Part shown: in pieces, positions 17,206 to 25,980 of the stretch
Numbering within the stretch: position 1 is the first letter of the stretch
Layout: every line of letters starts with the position of its first letter
NCBI GenBank assembly: GCA_018262835.1
Contig: JADFDP010000018.1
Location: 1-38,677, forward strand
Source: Candidatus Aminicenantota bacterium
GTDB lineage: Bacteria; Acidobacteriota; Aminicenantia; UBA2199
DNA: 38,677 bases
Direction: 5' to 3'
Notes under the pieces: generated by a model
What the model was told of the DNA's origin: nothing
Databases searched by the model: none
The model's input: only the letters and a program-made list of their open reading frames with translations
Position numbers and translations under genes: made by a program

Positions 17206-17255
17206 CAGAATTCATATATTTGAATTTGACAAGCAGCAGAATTCAATTATTTGAA
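17206..17255 (-). promoter_or_regulatory. Tandem dyad sites, candidate sigma-54 activator (UAS) binding sites
   Basis: Two 19-bp direct repeats (plus strand CAGAATTCATATATTTGAA at 17206-17224 and CAGAATTCAATTATTTGAA at 17237-17255; 17 of 19 identical) are spaced 31 bp, three helical turns. Each contains a near-palindrome TTCA-N6-TGAA. Their centres are about 86 and 117 bp upstream of the predicted sigma-54 start, the usual place for an AAA+ enhancer-binding protein. The rest of the gene-free stretch 17108-17437 holds only the sigma-54 and transaldolase promoters. Confidence 0.65.
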
Positions 17256-17386
17256 CAGCCTGCCCATGTGCCGCGGGTCTTGACATGGCCGCTGACGATT
17301 ACTATAATAAAATCCATTAAAAAGCGCCCGCCTGGCTCGGAAACGGAATTCTTCATTCGCCGGGATAAAAAACGAGCGCCAGGGCA

Positions 17387-17414
17387 TTGATAAATCCCGG
17401 GCTTTTGCTATAAT
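17387..17414 (+). promoter_or_regulatory. Predicted sigma-70 promoter of the transaldolase-tamB-tamA run
   Basis: TTGATA (17387-17392), a 16-nt spacer and a perfect TATAAT (17409-17414) give a start near 17421. GGAG precedes the ATG at 17438. Confidence 0.7.
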
Positions 17415-17437
17415 GGGTTCGCTCATGGAGAAACGGC

Positions 17438-18082
17438 ATGAAAATATTTTTAGACACGGCCAATATCGCTGAAATCAAGAAAGGGCTTGCCTACGGCATC
17501 ATCGACGGCGTCACCACCAATCCCAGCCTGATCGCCAAAGAACAGCAGGAATTCATCCCCCTGATCAAGGAGATCACCGCCACCATCCCTGGACCGGTTT
17601 CGGTCGAAGTCACGGCCAGCCAGCCGGAGGAAATGATCGCCCAGGCCGAAAGATACGCGGCCATCGCCGCCAACGTGGTCATCAAGGTGCCCATCAACCT
17701 GGAAGGACTGCAGGTGGTCAAAGTTCTGGCCGGACGAGGCGTCAAGACCAATGTCACCCTGATCTTTTCCCCCTCCCAGGCCCTGCTGGCGGCCAAGGCG
17801 GGCGCGACCTATGTGTCGCCCTTCGTCGGCCGCATCGACGACATTTCCGGCGACGGCATGGCGCTGGTCGAGGACATCGCCCTCATCTACGACAACTACG
17901 ACATCGCCACCGAGATCATCGTTGCCTCGGTGCGCCATCCCCTGCATTTCGTGCAGGCGGCGCGGATCGGCGCCGACGTGGCCACCATCCCCTTCGCCAC
18001 CCTGGCGCAGCTGCTCAACCACCCCCTGACCGCCAGCGGCATGGAACGTTTTCTAAAGGATTGGCATAAAGTCAAATCCTGA
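17438..18082 (+). CDS. tal: Transaldolase (short, TalC/MipB-like subfamily)
   Basis: Class I aldolase of the non-oxidative pentose phosphate pathway that moves a dihydroxyacetone unit between sugar phosphates through a lysine Schiff base. The 214-residue protein is the short type: MKIFLDTANIAEI start, DGVTTNPSLIAK, the Schiff-base Lys83 in VIKVP, and SPFVGRIDDISGDG. The NVTLIFSPSQALLAAKAGA segment matches short transaldolases rather than E. coli fructose-6-phosphate aldolase, which has a different sequence there. GGAG-type ribosome binding site. It is followed 3 nt later by the tamB start, so it probably leads that operon; the metabolic link to envelope assembly is not obvious. Confidence 0.92.
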   Translation: MKIFLDTANIAEIKKGLAYGIIDGVTTNPSLIAKEQQEFIPLIKEITATIPGPVSVEVTASQPEEMIAQAERYAAIAANVVIKVPINLEGLQVVKVLAGRGVKTNVTLIFSPSQALLAAKAGATYVSPFVGRIDDISGDGMALVEDIALIYDNYDIATEIIVASVRHPLHFVQAARIGADVATIPFATLAQLLNHPLTASGMERFLKDWHKVKS

Positions 18083-18085
18083 CGA

Positions 18086-18129
18086 ATGAAGAAAAAAATA
18101 AAAATCCTGCTCGGTTTTTTTTTATACTT
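18086..18129 (+). other. True 5' end of tamB, separated by a T9 homopolymer frameshift
   Basis: An ATG at 18086 begins MKKKIKILLGFF, a normal basic-hydrophobic signal anchor, but this frame then runs into a TGA within about 30 codons. The T run at 18115-18123 has nine T; ten would join it to the downstream frame as ...LLGFFFILLLCSGAYYAAK, a complete membrane anchor. The downstream frame alone begins inside the hydrophobic segment at a TTG without a ribosome binding site. Confidence 0.7.
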
Positions 18130-21100
18130 TTGCTTTGCAGCGGCGCCTATTATGCCGCCAAGTACTATGTATATCATTTGATCGTTTCCGGTACCCGCGC
18201 CGACATCCATTTCAGTGATCTGCGGCTATCCCTTTTCCCCCTGGGAGTGGAGATCCGCAACATCAAGAATTTTCCGATCAAAAACGGAAGCCTGGTTTCG
18301 TTTGCCGGGGTCAATGTCTACCTGCCGCCGGCCTCGCTGTTCATGAAAAAAAAGGTGCTCAGCATTGAGATTGAAAGGCCGCTTTTCATCCTCAACGATG
18401 ACATGTTGAAAAGCAAGACCGGCGATATCACGATCGGCTCAGGCTTTGCCGTCAACCGCATCGGCATCCGCCACGGCGAACTCGTTTACAAAGGCAAGGG
18501 CTTTCAGATGCAAATGCTCGATTTCAATCTGCAGTCCGGGAAAATGATCGGGGAACTGGCCATCCGGCTGGATTCGCCCCATTTGAAAGTCATTCTGCCG
18601 CTCGGCGGCGAACAAGTCACCCTGGAAGGCAACCTGACCGGCGAAGTGCGCCAGCAGGAAACTTCCTGGAGAGTCAATCAATTTGTCTGGCAGACCCGGG
18701 AGGTTGTTTTCAATCTCAACGGCCGCGTCCTGAAAGACGGATCCTTTTATTTCAACTCTTCGGCCCAAGGCAACCCGGAAAATATCCTGCGCGCCGTGCT
18801 GGGAGAATTGACGGTTAGCGGATTGACCTACGCCAACGCCAAGATCGTAAAGAATGTGAAGAGCAAGGTCCAGATCAGGTCCGAATTCTCTTCACCTTCC
18901 TGCCAGGTCAAGGGAAACTCTCTCTCCAACCTCTTCGGTCATTTGAGCTGGAACAGCCAGAGCCGCAATCTTGATTTGGAAGCCGCCTTCGACACGCCGC
19001 TGGCCCGGGGGGCGCTGCATGTGGGCAGCAAGAGCGGTGAAACCAGCATCATGGTCCGAAACATTCCGGCCGCTGCCATGACCCGCATATTGGACATAGC
19101 CGGAGACGCGCCCATCGCCGGGATCATAACCAGCGGCACCCTGAAGATCAATCGCGAATTCATCAAGGGCCGGGCCGACCTGGATGCCAGCCCGAACCAG
19201 CCCCTCAGCCAGCCCTTCGTGGCCAGGGGGACCATCGATTTTCAGCGCGACAAAAAGATGAAGCAGACCATATTTTCCGGACAGGGCCTGCAGTTCAACG
19301 GCGGGCAGGTCAGCATCAGCGGCAAAACCGATTCGCTGGCCAAGGCAACAAATATCAAAATAAGCGCCGCATTGGAGAACCTGGAAAACATGACCGCCTA
19401 CTCCGCGTATTATATGGATATCGATCTGCTGCCATGGAAATTGACCCAGGGCGGGGGGACGTTCCAGCTGGAGCTGGACAAGCGGCCGGGCCGCAAGCAG
19501 ATCGACAGCCGCATCCAACTCACCCATTTCCTGGCCAATCGGCAGTCCATCTCGTCCCTGCAGGGCGAAATCCGCAACACGTCGCTGCGCAGCCAGGGCG
19601 ATTTTGCCATCTCGGCGCCCGATTTGCGCTTCAAGGCCGCACTGGAATTCGCCGATCACAAGACCGCCATCCGTTTCCAGGACGTAAAGGGCGAAGCGCA
19701 AACGATCATGAAGATCCTGGGCATGGATATGGACCTGCGGGGCAGGATCAGCGGTGATTTTACTTACAGCACCGGCCGGGCGCTGAAACAGCCGGAACTG
19801 CTCGGTTCCCTGACGGCGCCGCATTTGAATTTCATGGGATACGACCTTACGCAGGTCAGGAGCACCTTGCGCTCCAACCTGAAAAATATCGCCTTGACCG
19901 GCCTGGAATTTGGCTCCATGGGCGGCCGGGCCCGGGCCGAGGTCAGCATCGATTTCGGGCAGAAAAATTTTGACCTGCAGGGCCGCATTGAAGGCATGGA
20001 TGCCGCCCGACTGTACGGCGGATTCAGCGGCCAGGCCGACCTGGAGGTCAGCGGCCGCGGTGAATTTTTAAAGGACCCGCTGGAAATTTCCTTCCAGTTG
20101 AGCAATCGCAACCACGGATTCGGCATCAAGGGCCAGGCCAAGGTCTTGACCGATTTTTCCGATTTTCACCTGAAAGCCAATGGTGAAGCGCTAAACGAGG
20201 CCGGAACTTCTCCATTTTCGCTCGAAATCAGCCGCAACGCTTTACGCTATTCGGGATCATTCAATTTTAATCTGATCGACCTGAACTTGCTGATGCCCTG
20301 GAAAAACAACATCGGAACCATACGTTTGCTGGGGCAAATATACTCGGACAGCGCTGGAGACATCAACAGCCGGGGGGTGGCCATCTTTTCCGGAAAGACC
20401 CTCTCCCTGCCGAACTTCTCTCATTCACTGGACAATTTTCAAGGAACGGTCACCTTTGTCAACAAGACCTTTTTTCTGCAGTCGCTGAGCGGGGAAATGG
20501 GCGGCGGCAAAGTAGAGGGCAACGGCCAGCTGGCCATGGGCCCCGGCGGTCTGCAAAGCATGACCTTCAACCTCCAAGGCAAAAGCCTGCGCCTTTATCC
20601 CATGGATCGCACGGCCTGTCTGGTCAATCCCGACCTGACACTGAAATACCAGCAGAAAAAATTACTACTGTCGGGAACCCTGGCATTCCAGTCCGTCGAC
20701 TGGCAAAGAGAGATCGATGAGCGCTTCGTTTTCAGCACCCGTTCGGAGCTTTCGACCGCCGAATCCAGGATTCGCGAGATGCTGCAGTTTGATATCGGCC
20801 TCCACTGCGACAACATCCTCATGAACAATTCCCTGGGACGCATCCGCGGCAAATTCAAGCTGCACCTGACCGGGAATGCCAATTTCCCCATTCTGAGCGG
20901 GACCTGCGAAGGCAGCCAGGGCGAGATCTTTTTTTCCGATCGCGTCTTCAACCTGTTGAAAGCCAAACTGGTTTTCAACAACAATTTTTTCATTGATCCG
21001 TTGATCACCATCGAGTCGGAGGCCTTCATCCAGAACTATCGCATCCGCTTCGACATCCGCGGCAGCGCCGCCCACGGCAAGCCGGAATTGGTGTCTTCGC

Positions 21101-21498
21101 CGCCGCTGCCGCCGCAGGATATCCTGGCCCTGATTTCCCTGGGCGAGGTATTCAAAAGATCGGGCTCGGCGGAGATCAGTTCTCAGCAGGGCAGCACGGC
21201 CATGGTAGCCACCAAACTGACCGAAGAAATCAAGAACCGGGCCAACAAGCTGCTGGGAATCAATCTGCTGCGCATCGATCCCATCCTGGCCGGGCAATCG
21301 GCCCTGAACACTTCCCGGCTGACGATCGGCAAAACGATCTCCAAGAACCTGGTCGTCGTTTATTCGACCAATCTGTCGACTTCGCGCCAGGAGATCCTCT
21401 ACATGCAGTACCAGTTGTCTCCGGCCATCTCCCTGATCGCCATGAGAAATGAAGAAGGGCGCTACAGCCTCGACCTGCGCCTGCGCACCCGGCGTTGA
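18130..21498 (+). CDS. tamB: TamB-like translocation and assembly module protein (start disrupted)
   Basis: Long periplasm-spanning protein anchored in the inner membrane, thought to work with an Omp85 partner in outer-membrane protein or phospholipid transport. The open frame gives 1122 residues; with one added T at 18115-18123 it would be about 1137 and start at 18086. Near the N-terminus is an AsmA-like opening (VSGTRADIHFSDLRLSLFPLGVEI). The body is repetitive beta-strand sequence. The C-terminal TamB (DUF490) domain shows 'PPLPPQDILALISLGEVF', 'NTSRLTIGKTISKNLVVVYS' and 'QYQLSPAISLIAMRNEEGRYSLDLRLR'. The gene starts 3 nt after the transaldolase stop and ends 7 nt before the Omp85 gene, which supports a TamB-TamA-like pair. 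Confidence 0.88.
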   Translation: MLCSGAYYAAKYYVYHLIVSGTRADIHFSDLRLSLFPLGVEIRNIKNFPIKNGSLVSFAGVNVYLPPASLFMKKKVLSIEIERPLFILNDDMLKSKTGDITIGSGFAVNRIGIRHGELVYKGKGFQMQMLDFNLQSGKMIGELAIRLDSPHLKVILPLGGEQVTLEGNLTGEVRQQETSWRVNQFVWQTREVVFNLNGRVLKDGSFYFNSSAQGNPENILRAVLGELTVSGLTYANAKIVKNVKSKVQIRSEFSSPSCQVKGNSLSNLFGHLSWNSQSRNLDLEAAFDTPLARGALHVGSKSGETSIMVRNIPAAAMTRILDIAGDAPIAGIITSGTLKINREFIKGRADLDASPNQPLSQPFVARGTIDFQRDKKMKQTIFSGQGLQFNGGQVSISGKTDSLAKATNIKISAALENLENMTAYSAYYMDIDLLPWKLTQGGGTFQLELDKRPGRKQIDSRIQLTHFLANRQSISSLQGEIRNTSLRSQGDFAISAPDLRFKAALEFADHKTAIRFQDVKGEAQTIMKILGMDMDLRGRISGDFTYSTGRALKQPELLGSLTAPHLNFMGYDLTQVRSTLRSNLKNIALTGLEFGSMGGRARAEVSIDFGQKNFDLQGRIEGMDAARLYGGFSGQADLEVSGRGEFLKDPLEISFQLSNRNHGFGIKGQAKVLTDFSDFHLKANGEALNEAGTSPFSLEISRNALRYSGSFNFNLIDLNLLMPWKNNIGTIRLLGQIYSDSAGDINSRGVAIFSGKTLSLPNFSHSLDNFQGTVTFVNKTFFLQSLSGEMGGGKVEGNGQLAMGPGGLQSMTFNLQGKSLRLYPMDRTACLVNPDLTLKYQQKKLLLSGTLAFQSVDWQREIDERFVFSTRSELSTAESRIREMLQFDIGLHCDNILMNNSLGRIRGKFKLHLTGNANFPILSGTCEGSQGEIFFSDRVFNLLKAKLVFNNNFFIDPLITIESEAFIQNYRIRFDIRGSAAHGKPELVSSPPLPPQDILALISLGEVFKRSGSAEISSQQGSTAMVATKLTEEIKNRANKLLGINLLRIDPILAGQSALNTSRLTIGKTISKNLVVVYSTNLSTSRQEILYMQYQLSPAISLIAMRNEEGRYSLDLRLRTRR

Positions 21499-21505
21499 AA
21501 ACAGC

Positions 21506-24247
21506 ATGAGCCTCCGCAGGACCCTCCCGCTGAAAGCCATCCTGGCCGCCATGCTGCTCCTGCTGCTCCCCGGGCGGCCACAGGCTGCGCCGGTTTGGGA
21601 GAACTTCAAAATCGGACAGATCCTGATGCTGAACGGAGACCAGAAGAGCGATCCCGGCCTGCTCCCCTTCCGTCCGCTGATCGATTTCCATAGCGGCGAT
21701 ACCTACCAGTACGGCAAGGTGCGGAAAAGCATCGAGAACTTATCCAAAACCGGGGTGTTCGCCGGCATCGAATTCAAGGTCCAAGCCCGGGAAGCCGACT
21801 TGCTGGATGTCTTTTTTATCCTGCAGAAAAAGCCGGTCATCCGTTCGCTGAGTTTCACCGCTTTCGGTCCACTCAGCAGCCGGGTATTGCGCGCCGGCAT
21901 TTATTCACTGCGAAGAAAGGATCTGTTCGAAGAAAGCAAGTTGACCAAAGCCGTAGACGAAATGCAAACCCTGCTGACCGCGAAAGGATATTTCAACGCC
22001 CAGATATCCCCGCGGGTCAGCCTGGACAAGAACCGTTCCGGCTGCGACATCCACTTTGTCATCGCCTACGGCAAGATCGCCCGCATCCGGCAATTGCAGG
22101 TCAACGTCAACGATGATGGGCTTGCCGAAATTATTGCGAATGACTTCAAAAACTCCGGTTTCTATATCCAAAGCGAATTCTCCAGAAAAATAGAAAAGAC
22201 CCGGAAGCTTCTGAAAAAGCATCTTTACTATTTCCCGGAAATAAAAGTGCAGGAGGACTTTCTCAACCCAGAACGCACGGCGCTGGACATCACGGTCACC
22301 ATCGTCTGCGGTTACAAATACAATTTCGTTTTTCAGGGCATGGCAGCCAGGATGGCCCTGATCGCCGACGTCTGGGAACGGCAGGTCTTTGAAAAATGGG
22401 CCGAAGAGGAAAGCCTGGCCAGGCTGCTGAACTATCTGAAAAACAAAGGCTACACGGATGCCCGCATCACTTCCGCCATCACCACCCAGGGCGTGAACAA
22501 GACCATCGTTTTCACGGTCCAAAAAAACCGCCGCTATCGGCTGGGGAAGATCACCGTTCATGGCAACCAAACGGTTGGCATTGAAAAAATCAGGGAAATC
22601 ATCAAGTCCGATGACCTGATCTTCAACAAGCTGGTCTGGCTGCGGCTCAATTCCCTGGTGGCCGACATGGAAGTGCTCAAGCTTTTCTACTACTACCAGG
22701 GGATATCGCCCGTCGGCATTCACTTGGAACCGAGCTTGCGGGGCAAGAGCGCCGACATCGATTTTGTCATCAGCGAAGGCCTGAAATACCGCATGGAAAA
22801 CGTGGAATTCAGCGGCAACCAGGCTTTTTCCAGCCAGGACCTATACCGGCTGATCCAGAGCAAAACCGGAACCCCCTTCGTCCCCAGGCTGCTCAGTGAA
22901 GATATCGACCGCTTGCAGAATTTTTACTGGAACAACGGGTATGATGACGCGACCATCGGTTACGAATTGTCGCCGGGATTGCAAAAATCGCTCCTGATCA
23001 AAATCGATGAAAAGCAGCTGAAAAAAATGGGCGAGCTGATCATTCTCGGCGCGTCCGCTGCTCAGAAAAATCTGCTGGAAAAGCTATTCCCCCTGCGCCG
23101 GGGCCAGCCGTTCAGCCGGAACCAGATCGATGCCTTCCGCTCTGAAATTGAAAACAGCGGTATTTTTTCCGAGATCAGGCTGGACAAGATATTCAAGGAG
23201 CAAGGCACCATCGACATGTTGGCCAAGGTTATTCCTGACCGCAGCCGCTTCTATGGTTTTGGCATCGGCTGGGAAGAGAGACGGGGCCCGCACGGCACCC
23301 TGGAATACCAGGAAAAAAACCTGTTCAACACCATCACTTCGGTGGCCGCCACCCTGCAGTTGGGCGTCAACATAGTCGGCAACAGGCTGATCGTCAATGA
23401 CAGCCGCGGCATCCTGTCATTGGATACACCTTACTTATTTAAAAACAAGATCACTTCCTCCTTCAAGCTCTGGGAAGAGAACGAGACTTACCCCAGCTAC
23501 CAGTTCAACCGCTGGGGACTGGGCGCCACCTTTGTCAGGAAATTTTCGGACAAGCTGTTTTTCCTGGGCTCAGCCAAATGGTACCGCACCACCCTGACCC
23601 AATTAGCCATCCCGGTGGTATTCAGTTTCGACCAGCTGGACAAGCCCTTCGATACTACCGCTTTTTCACTTTCTTTTGTCAGCGAGAACCGCGATAACTC
23701 GTTCAATCCGCACAACGGCCATTTTCTCACCGCCGAAATGAAATTGGGCCTGCCGGTTTTCGAGAAGGATTACACGTTTTTGAAGCTCTACTGGAATTAC
23801 CAGCGGCATTATCCCTTCCTGCGCGAAGGCACATTTTCCTTTTCCGTTAAGAACGGCTTCGGTTTCGGCGACATGTCGATCACCGAGCGCTTTTTCGCCG
23901 GTGGCTCCCATTCCTTCCGCGGTGCGCGCAACGACCGCCTGGGACCGCTCAATCTGGACACCAACGAACCCGAAGGCGGCAATATCCTGCTGCTGTTCAA
24001 CCTGGAAGTCACCGTGCCCAGCCTGTTCGTCCCCATGGAAAACCTGTATTACACTTTTTTCGCCGACGTGGGCAATGTCTTCAGCAAGTCCAGCGACTTC
24101 AACCTGAACAAGATGGAACGGGCCCTGGGTTTTGGTTTGAAATACCGCACTCCGCTCGGGCCCATCCGCCTCGATTTCGCCTTCAACCTGCGCCGCTTCG
24201 CCGAGCAGAACTTCCTCATCTTCATCGGCATCGGCAACGTTTACTAA
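21506..24247 (+). CDS. Omp85-family outer-membrane protein (TamA/BamA-like) with POTRA domains
   Basis: Outer-membrane insertase or transporter. From ATG 21506 it is 913 residues with a signal peptide (LPLKAILAAMLLLLLPGRPQA). A periplasmic part of about 550 residues has around five POTRA-like repeats (typical pieces: 'VEFSGNQAFSSQDLYRLIQ', 'KITVHGNQTVGIEKIREII'). The C-terminal beta barrel carries the family segment 'GGSHSFRGARNDRLG' and ends in an aromatic residue (IGIGNVY). Its place 7 nt after tamB suggests a TamA role, though the POTRA number is closer to BamA. An upstream in-frame start overlapping tamB is rejected. Confidence 0.9.
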   Translation: MSLRRTLPLKAILAAMLLLLLPGRPQAAPVWENFKIGQILMLNGDQKSDPGLLPFRPLIDFHSGDTYQYGKVRKSIENLSKTGVFAGIEFKVQAREADLLDVFFILQKKPVIRSLSFTAFGPLSSRVLRAGIYSLRRKDLFEESKLTKAVDEMQTLLTAKGYFNAQISPRVSLDKNRSGCDIHFVIAYGKIARIRQLQVNVNDDGLAEIIANDFKNSGFYIQSEFSRKIEKTRKLLKKHLYYFPEIKVQEDFLNPERTALDITVTIVCGYKYNFVFQGMAARMALIADVWERQVFEKWAEEESLARLLNYLKNKGYTDARITSAITTQGVNKTIVFTVQKNRRYRLGKITVHGNQTVGIEKIREIIKSDDLIFNKLVWLRLNSLVADMEVLKLFYYYQGISPVGIHLEPSLRGKSADIDFVISEGLKYRMENVEFSGNQAFSSQDLYRLIQSKTGTPFVPRLLSEDIDRLQNFYWNNGYDDATIGYELSPGLQKSLLIKIDEKQLKKMGELIILGASAAQKNLLEKLFPLRRGQPFSRNQIDAFRSEIENSGIFSEIRLDKIFKEQGTIDMLAKVIPDRSRFYGFGIGWEERRGPHGTLEYQEKNLFNTITSVAATLQLGVNIVGNRLIVNDSRGILSLDTPYLFKNKITSSFKLWEENETYPSYQFNRWGLGATFVRKFSDKLFFLGSAKWYRTTLTQLAIPVVFSFDQLDKPFDTTAFSLSFVSENRDNSFNPHNGHFLTAEMKLGLPVFEKDYTFLKLYWNYQRHYPFLREGTFSFSVKNGFGFGDMSITERFFAGGSHSFRGARNDRLGPLNLDTNEPEGGNILLLFNLEVTVPSLFVPMENLYYTFFADVGNVFSKSSDFNLNKMERALGFGLKYRTPLGPIRLDFAFNLRRFAEQNFLIFIGIGNVY

Positions 24248-24296
24248 GCGATCCGGTGCTCCCAAGCCCGGAAAGCAAAAATAAAACCAATTCTAT

Positions 24297-24339
24297 ATTA
24301 GGACTTGACAACCTTATAATAAGGTTTTAATATCCTAAT
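24297..24339 (+). promoter_or_regulatory. Promoter with two operator dyads of the nucleotidyltransferase/wHTH pair
   Basis: TTGACA (24305-24310), 17 nt and TAATAT (24328-24333) form a strong promoter. Two dyads of the same design, TTAGGA-N7-ACCTTA (24298-24316) and TAAGGT-N7-TCCTAA (24320-24338), are centred at 24307 and 24329, that is on the -35 and -10 boxes, 22 bp (two helical turns) apart. The whole region is palindromic about 24318, with a perfect 17-bp core (24310-24326). This is the picture of an autorepressed operon. The start codon is 8 nt after the -10, so the mRNA is nearly leaderless. Confidence 0.8.
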
Positions 24340-24341
24340 TG

Positions 24342-24920
24342 ATGATTGATAAAAAAAACATAGAAATGATCTTTTCCGCCCTGGACAGGCAACTCGCGGC
24401 CGGTGGGGGCTTTGGGATATCCCTGGTCGTATGCGGCGGCACGGCATTGGCCGCTTTAGGCCTAGTAGCCAGAACGACAAAGGATGTCGATGTACTGGGC
24501 TCATTTAAAGGAGGGAAAATACAGAAGATCAGCGAATTTCCATCCTGGCTCAGCGAAGCAGCTAAAAAAGTTGCCCGGGACTTCAACCTGCCGGAAGACT
24601 GGCTGAACCTAGGGCCAGCATCGCAATTGGAAATGGGACTGCCTGAAGGACTGAAGGAAAGGTTGTACAAAACAGTTTACGGCAAACAATTAACAATATA
24701 TTTCATCAGTCGCATTGACCAGATTCACTTCAAGTTATTTGCCTCCCTGGACCGTGGCGGCTACCACGTGGAAGATCTCTTTAAGTTGAATCCTTCCGAA
24801 GCCGAACTTCTTGCCGCCTGCCGCTGGGTGCTCACCCAGGACGTGTCGATCGCATTCAAACAGATTCTTATTTCATTCTTAAAGAAGCAAGGCCATGAAA
24901 AACTCGCCGGCAAAATTTAA
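24342..24920 (+). CDS. Nucleotidyltransferase-fold protein (DUF6036/AbiEii-like), candidate toxin
   Basis: Cytosolic protein of 192 residues with a nucleotidyltransferase-like N-terminus: 'VVCGGTALAALGLVARTTKDVDVLG', where GG-T-A-L and T-K-D-V-D correspond to the substrate loop and metal-binding aspartates. The later 'RIDQIHFKLFASLDRGGYHVEDLFKL' also resembles this group (domain K...R....D..DL). I call it DUF6036/AbiEii-like from these patterns, not from a search. ATG 24342 follows the -10 box by 8 nt. It overlaps the next gene by 26 nt, so the two products are made together. Function as a toxin is inferred from pairing with a winged-helix protein and the autoregulatory-looking operator. Confidence 0.7.
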   Translation: MIDKKNIEMIFSALDRQLAAGGGFGISLVVCGGTALAALGLVARTTKDVDVLGSFKGGKIQKISEFPSWLSEAAKKVARDFNLPEDWLNLGPASQLEMGLPEGLKERLYKTVYGKQLTIYFISRIDQIHFKLFASLDRGGYHVEDLFKLNPSEAELLAACRWVLTQDVSIAFKQILISFLKKQGHEKLAGKI

Positions 24921-25806
24921 AGAATCCCTGCAAGAGGATTTTCTGGTGCTCTTATGGCGCCAATGGCGCACACTTGGGATCGCGGCCTACAGTCCAGAAA
25001 CGAAGCAACCAATTGACTTGGAAGCACTCATCCTGGCCACGGCGATTGCGGCCGAGCAAGATCGACGGTTGTGGACCGCAGCCATACGATGGCTGGACTA
25101 TTTCCAGGATTGGGTGAATCAAGCCAGGCTCAAGCGCATGTCCGCTACGTTCATCAAACCGGACGAATACCTAAGACAGCCATTGATCAAAAAAGAAATT
25201 TGGCAGGAAGTCGAATCGTTGCTTTCGCCAGCACATTCATCAAACAAGACAACAACAAATACCGCAAGGACCCATCGCACGTTAACGCCGCCTCTTCTGA
25301 AGAAGCCCCCCTTGATGCAACTGTATCTGCGGGGCATATTTGGTGTCAACGCTAGGGCTGAATTGATCCTTTTTTTCCAAGTAAATGGAGAAGGCAATTC
25401 CAACCAAATCGCCCGGGAAACCTTTTACGACCAAAAAAACATCTACATCATCCTGGAGCACTGGGCAGAATCGGGTTTTGTCTCCAAAGAAAGTAGGGGC
25501 AAACAAAATCAATATTCCCTAAACCGAAGAGATATGTTTCTGCAAAGCAACATATCCGCATCATCATTTTGGAACTGGCCTCTGTTTTTCCAGCTCTACT
25601 CACGCCTTCTGATCGCGACATCTTCGCCACCTTGGTCTAACGATTCCTATCTTCTCTCATCGCTCTTTCGGGATATCTATCCGCAGGCAGCTCGAATTGC
25701 CAAAAAGATTGGAATAACTCTGTCCGACCCGAATCTCTTCCCTGGGAAAGATTTTTTCATCCCCATGGCAACTGCGTTGCTTGACCTATTGAATAAATAT
25801 CAATAA
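24895..25806 (+). CDS. Winged-helix protein paired with the nucleotidyltransferase, candidate antitoxin/repressor
   Basis: Unrecognised 303-residue protein. Residues about 1-110 are helical. Residues about 150-215 look like a winged helix-turn-helix: 'ARAELILFFQVNGEGNSNQIARETFYDQKNIYIILEHWAESGFV', then 'SKESRGKQNQYSLNRR' as the wing. The C-terminal 90 residues are helical and Trp/Phe-rich. A DNA-binding partner encoded in a 26-nt overlap with a nucleotidyltransferase fits a toxin-antitoxin unit, but the gene order is the reverse of abiEi-abiEii. It would be the natural protein to bind the dyads at 24298-24338. Composition is somewhat more AT-rich than neighbours. Confidence 0.6.
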   Translation: MKNSPAKFKESLQEDFLVLLWRQWRTLGIAAYSPETKQPIDLEALILATAIAAEQDRRLWTAAIRWLDYFQDWVNQARLKRMSATFIKPDEYLRQPLIKKEIWQEVESLLSPAHSSNKTTTNTARTHRTLTPPLLKKPPLMQLYLRGIFGVNARAELILFFQVNGEGNSNQIARETFYDQKNIYIILEHWAESGFVSKESRGKQNQYSLNRRDMFLQSNISASSFWNWPLFFQLYSRLLIATSSPPWSNDSYLLSSLFRDIYPQAARIAKKIGITLSDPNLFPGKDFFIPMATALLDLLNKYQ

Positions 25807-25950
25807 ATATCACTTTTCAGAATGCGAATTATTCAGGAACCGTTACGGAGGGGAATCGTCCGTTTTGGCATAAAAAAAACAGGGAATTATTTAACCCTAA
25901 CCAACAATAGAACTTCTGATATTTTCCAAGCGGCGGGTATCGAGTTCGTC

Positions 25951-25980
25951 GGGAAGCGAAAGACGGCAATTCCCCCTACA
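25951..25980 (-). repeat. Diverged palindromic element at the menA stop codon
   Basis: On the minus strand GTAGGGG opens the element and its TAG is the stop codon of the prenyltransferase gene. GGGAA-N14-TTCCC follows as a hairpin. T-rich sequence precedes it, as in copies B and C. The second palindrome of the composite repeat is not clear here. The rest of 25807-25975 contains no gene I can support. Confidence 0.35.

Noticed and set aside
17438-18082. Fructose-6-phosphate aldolase instead of transaldolase
   Set aside because: The NVTLIFSPSQALLAAKAGA and SPFVGRIDD segments match short transaldolases; the corresponding fructose-6-phosphate aldolase segments differ.
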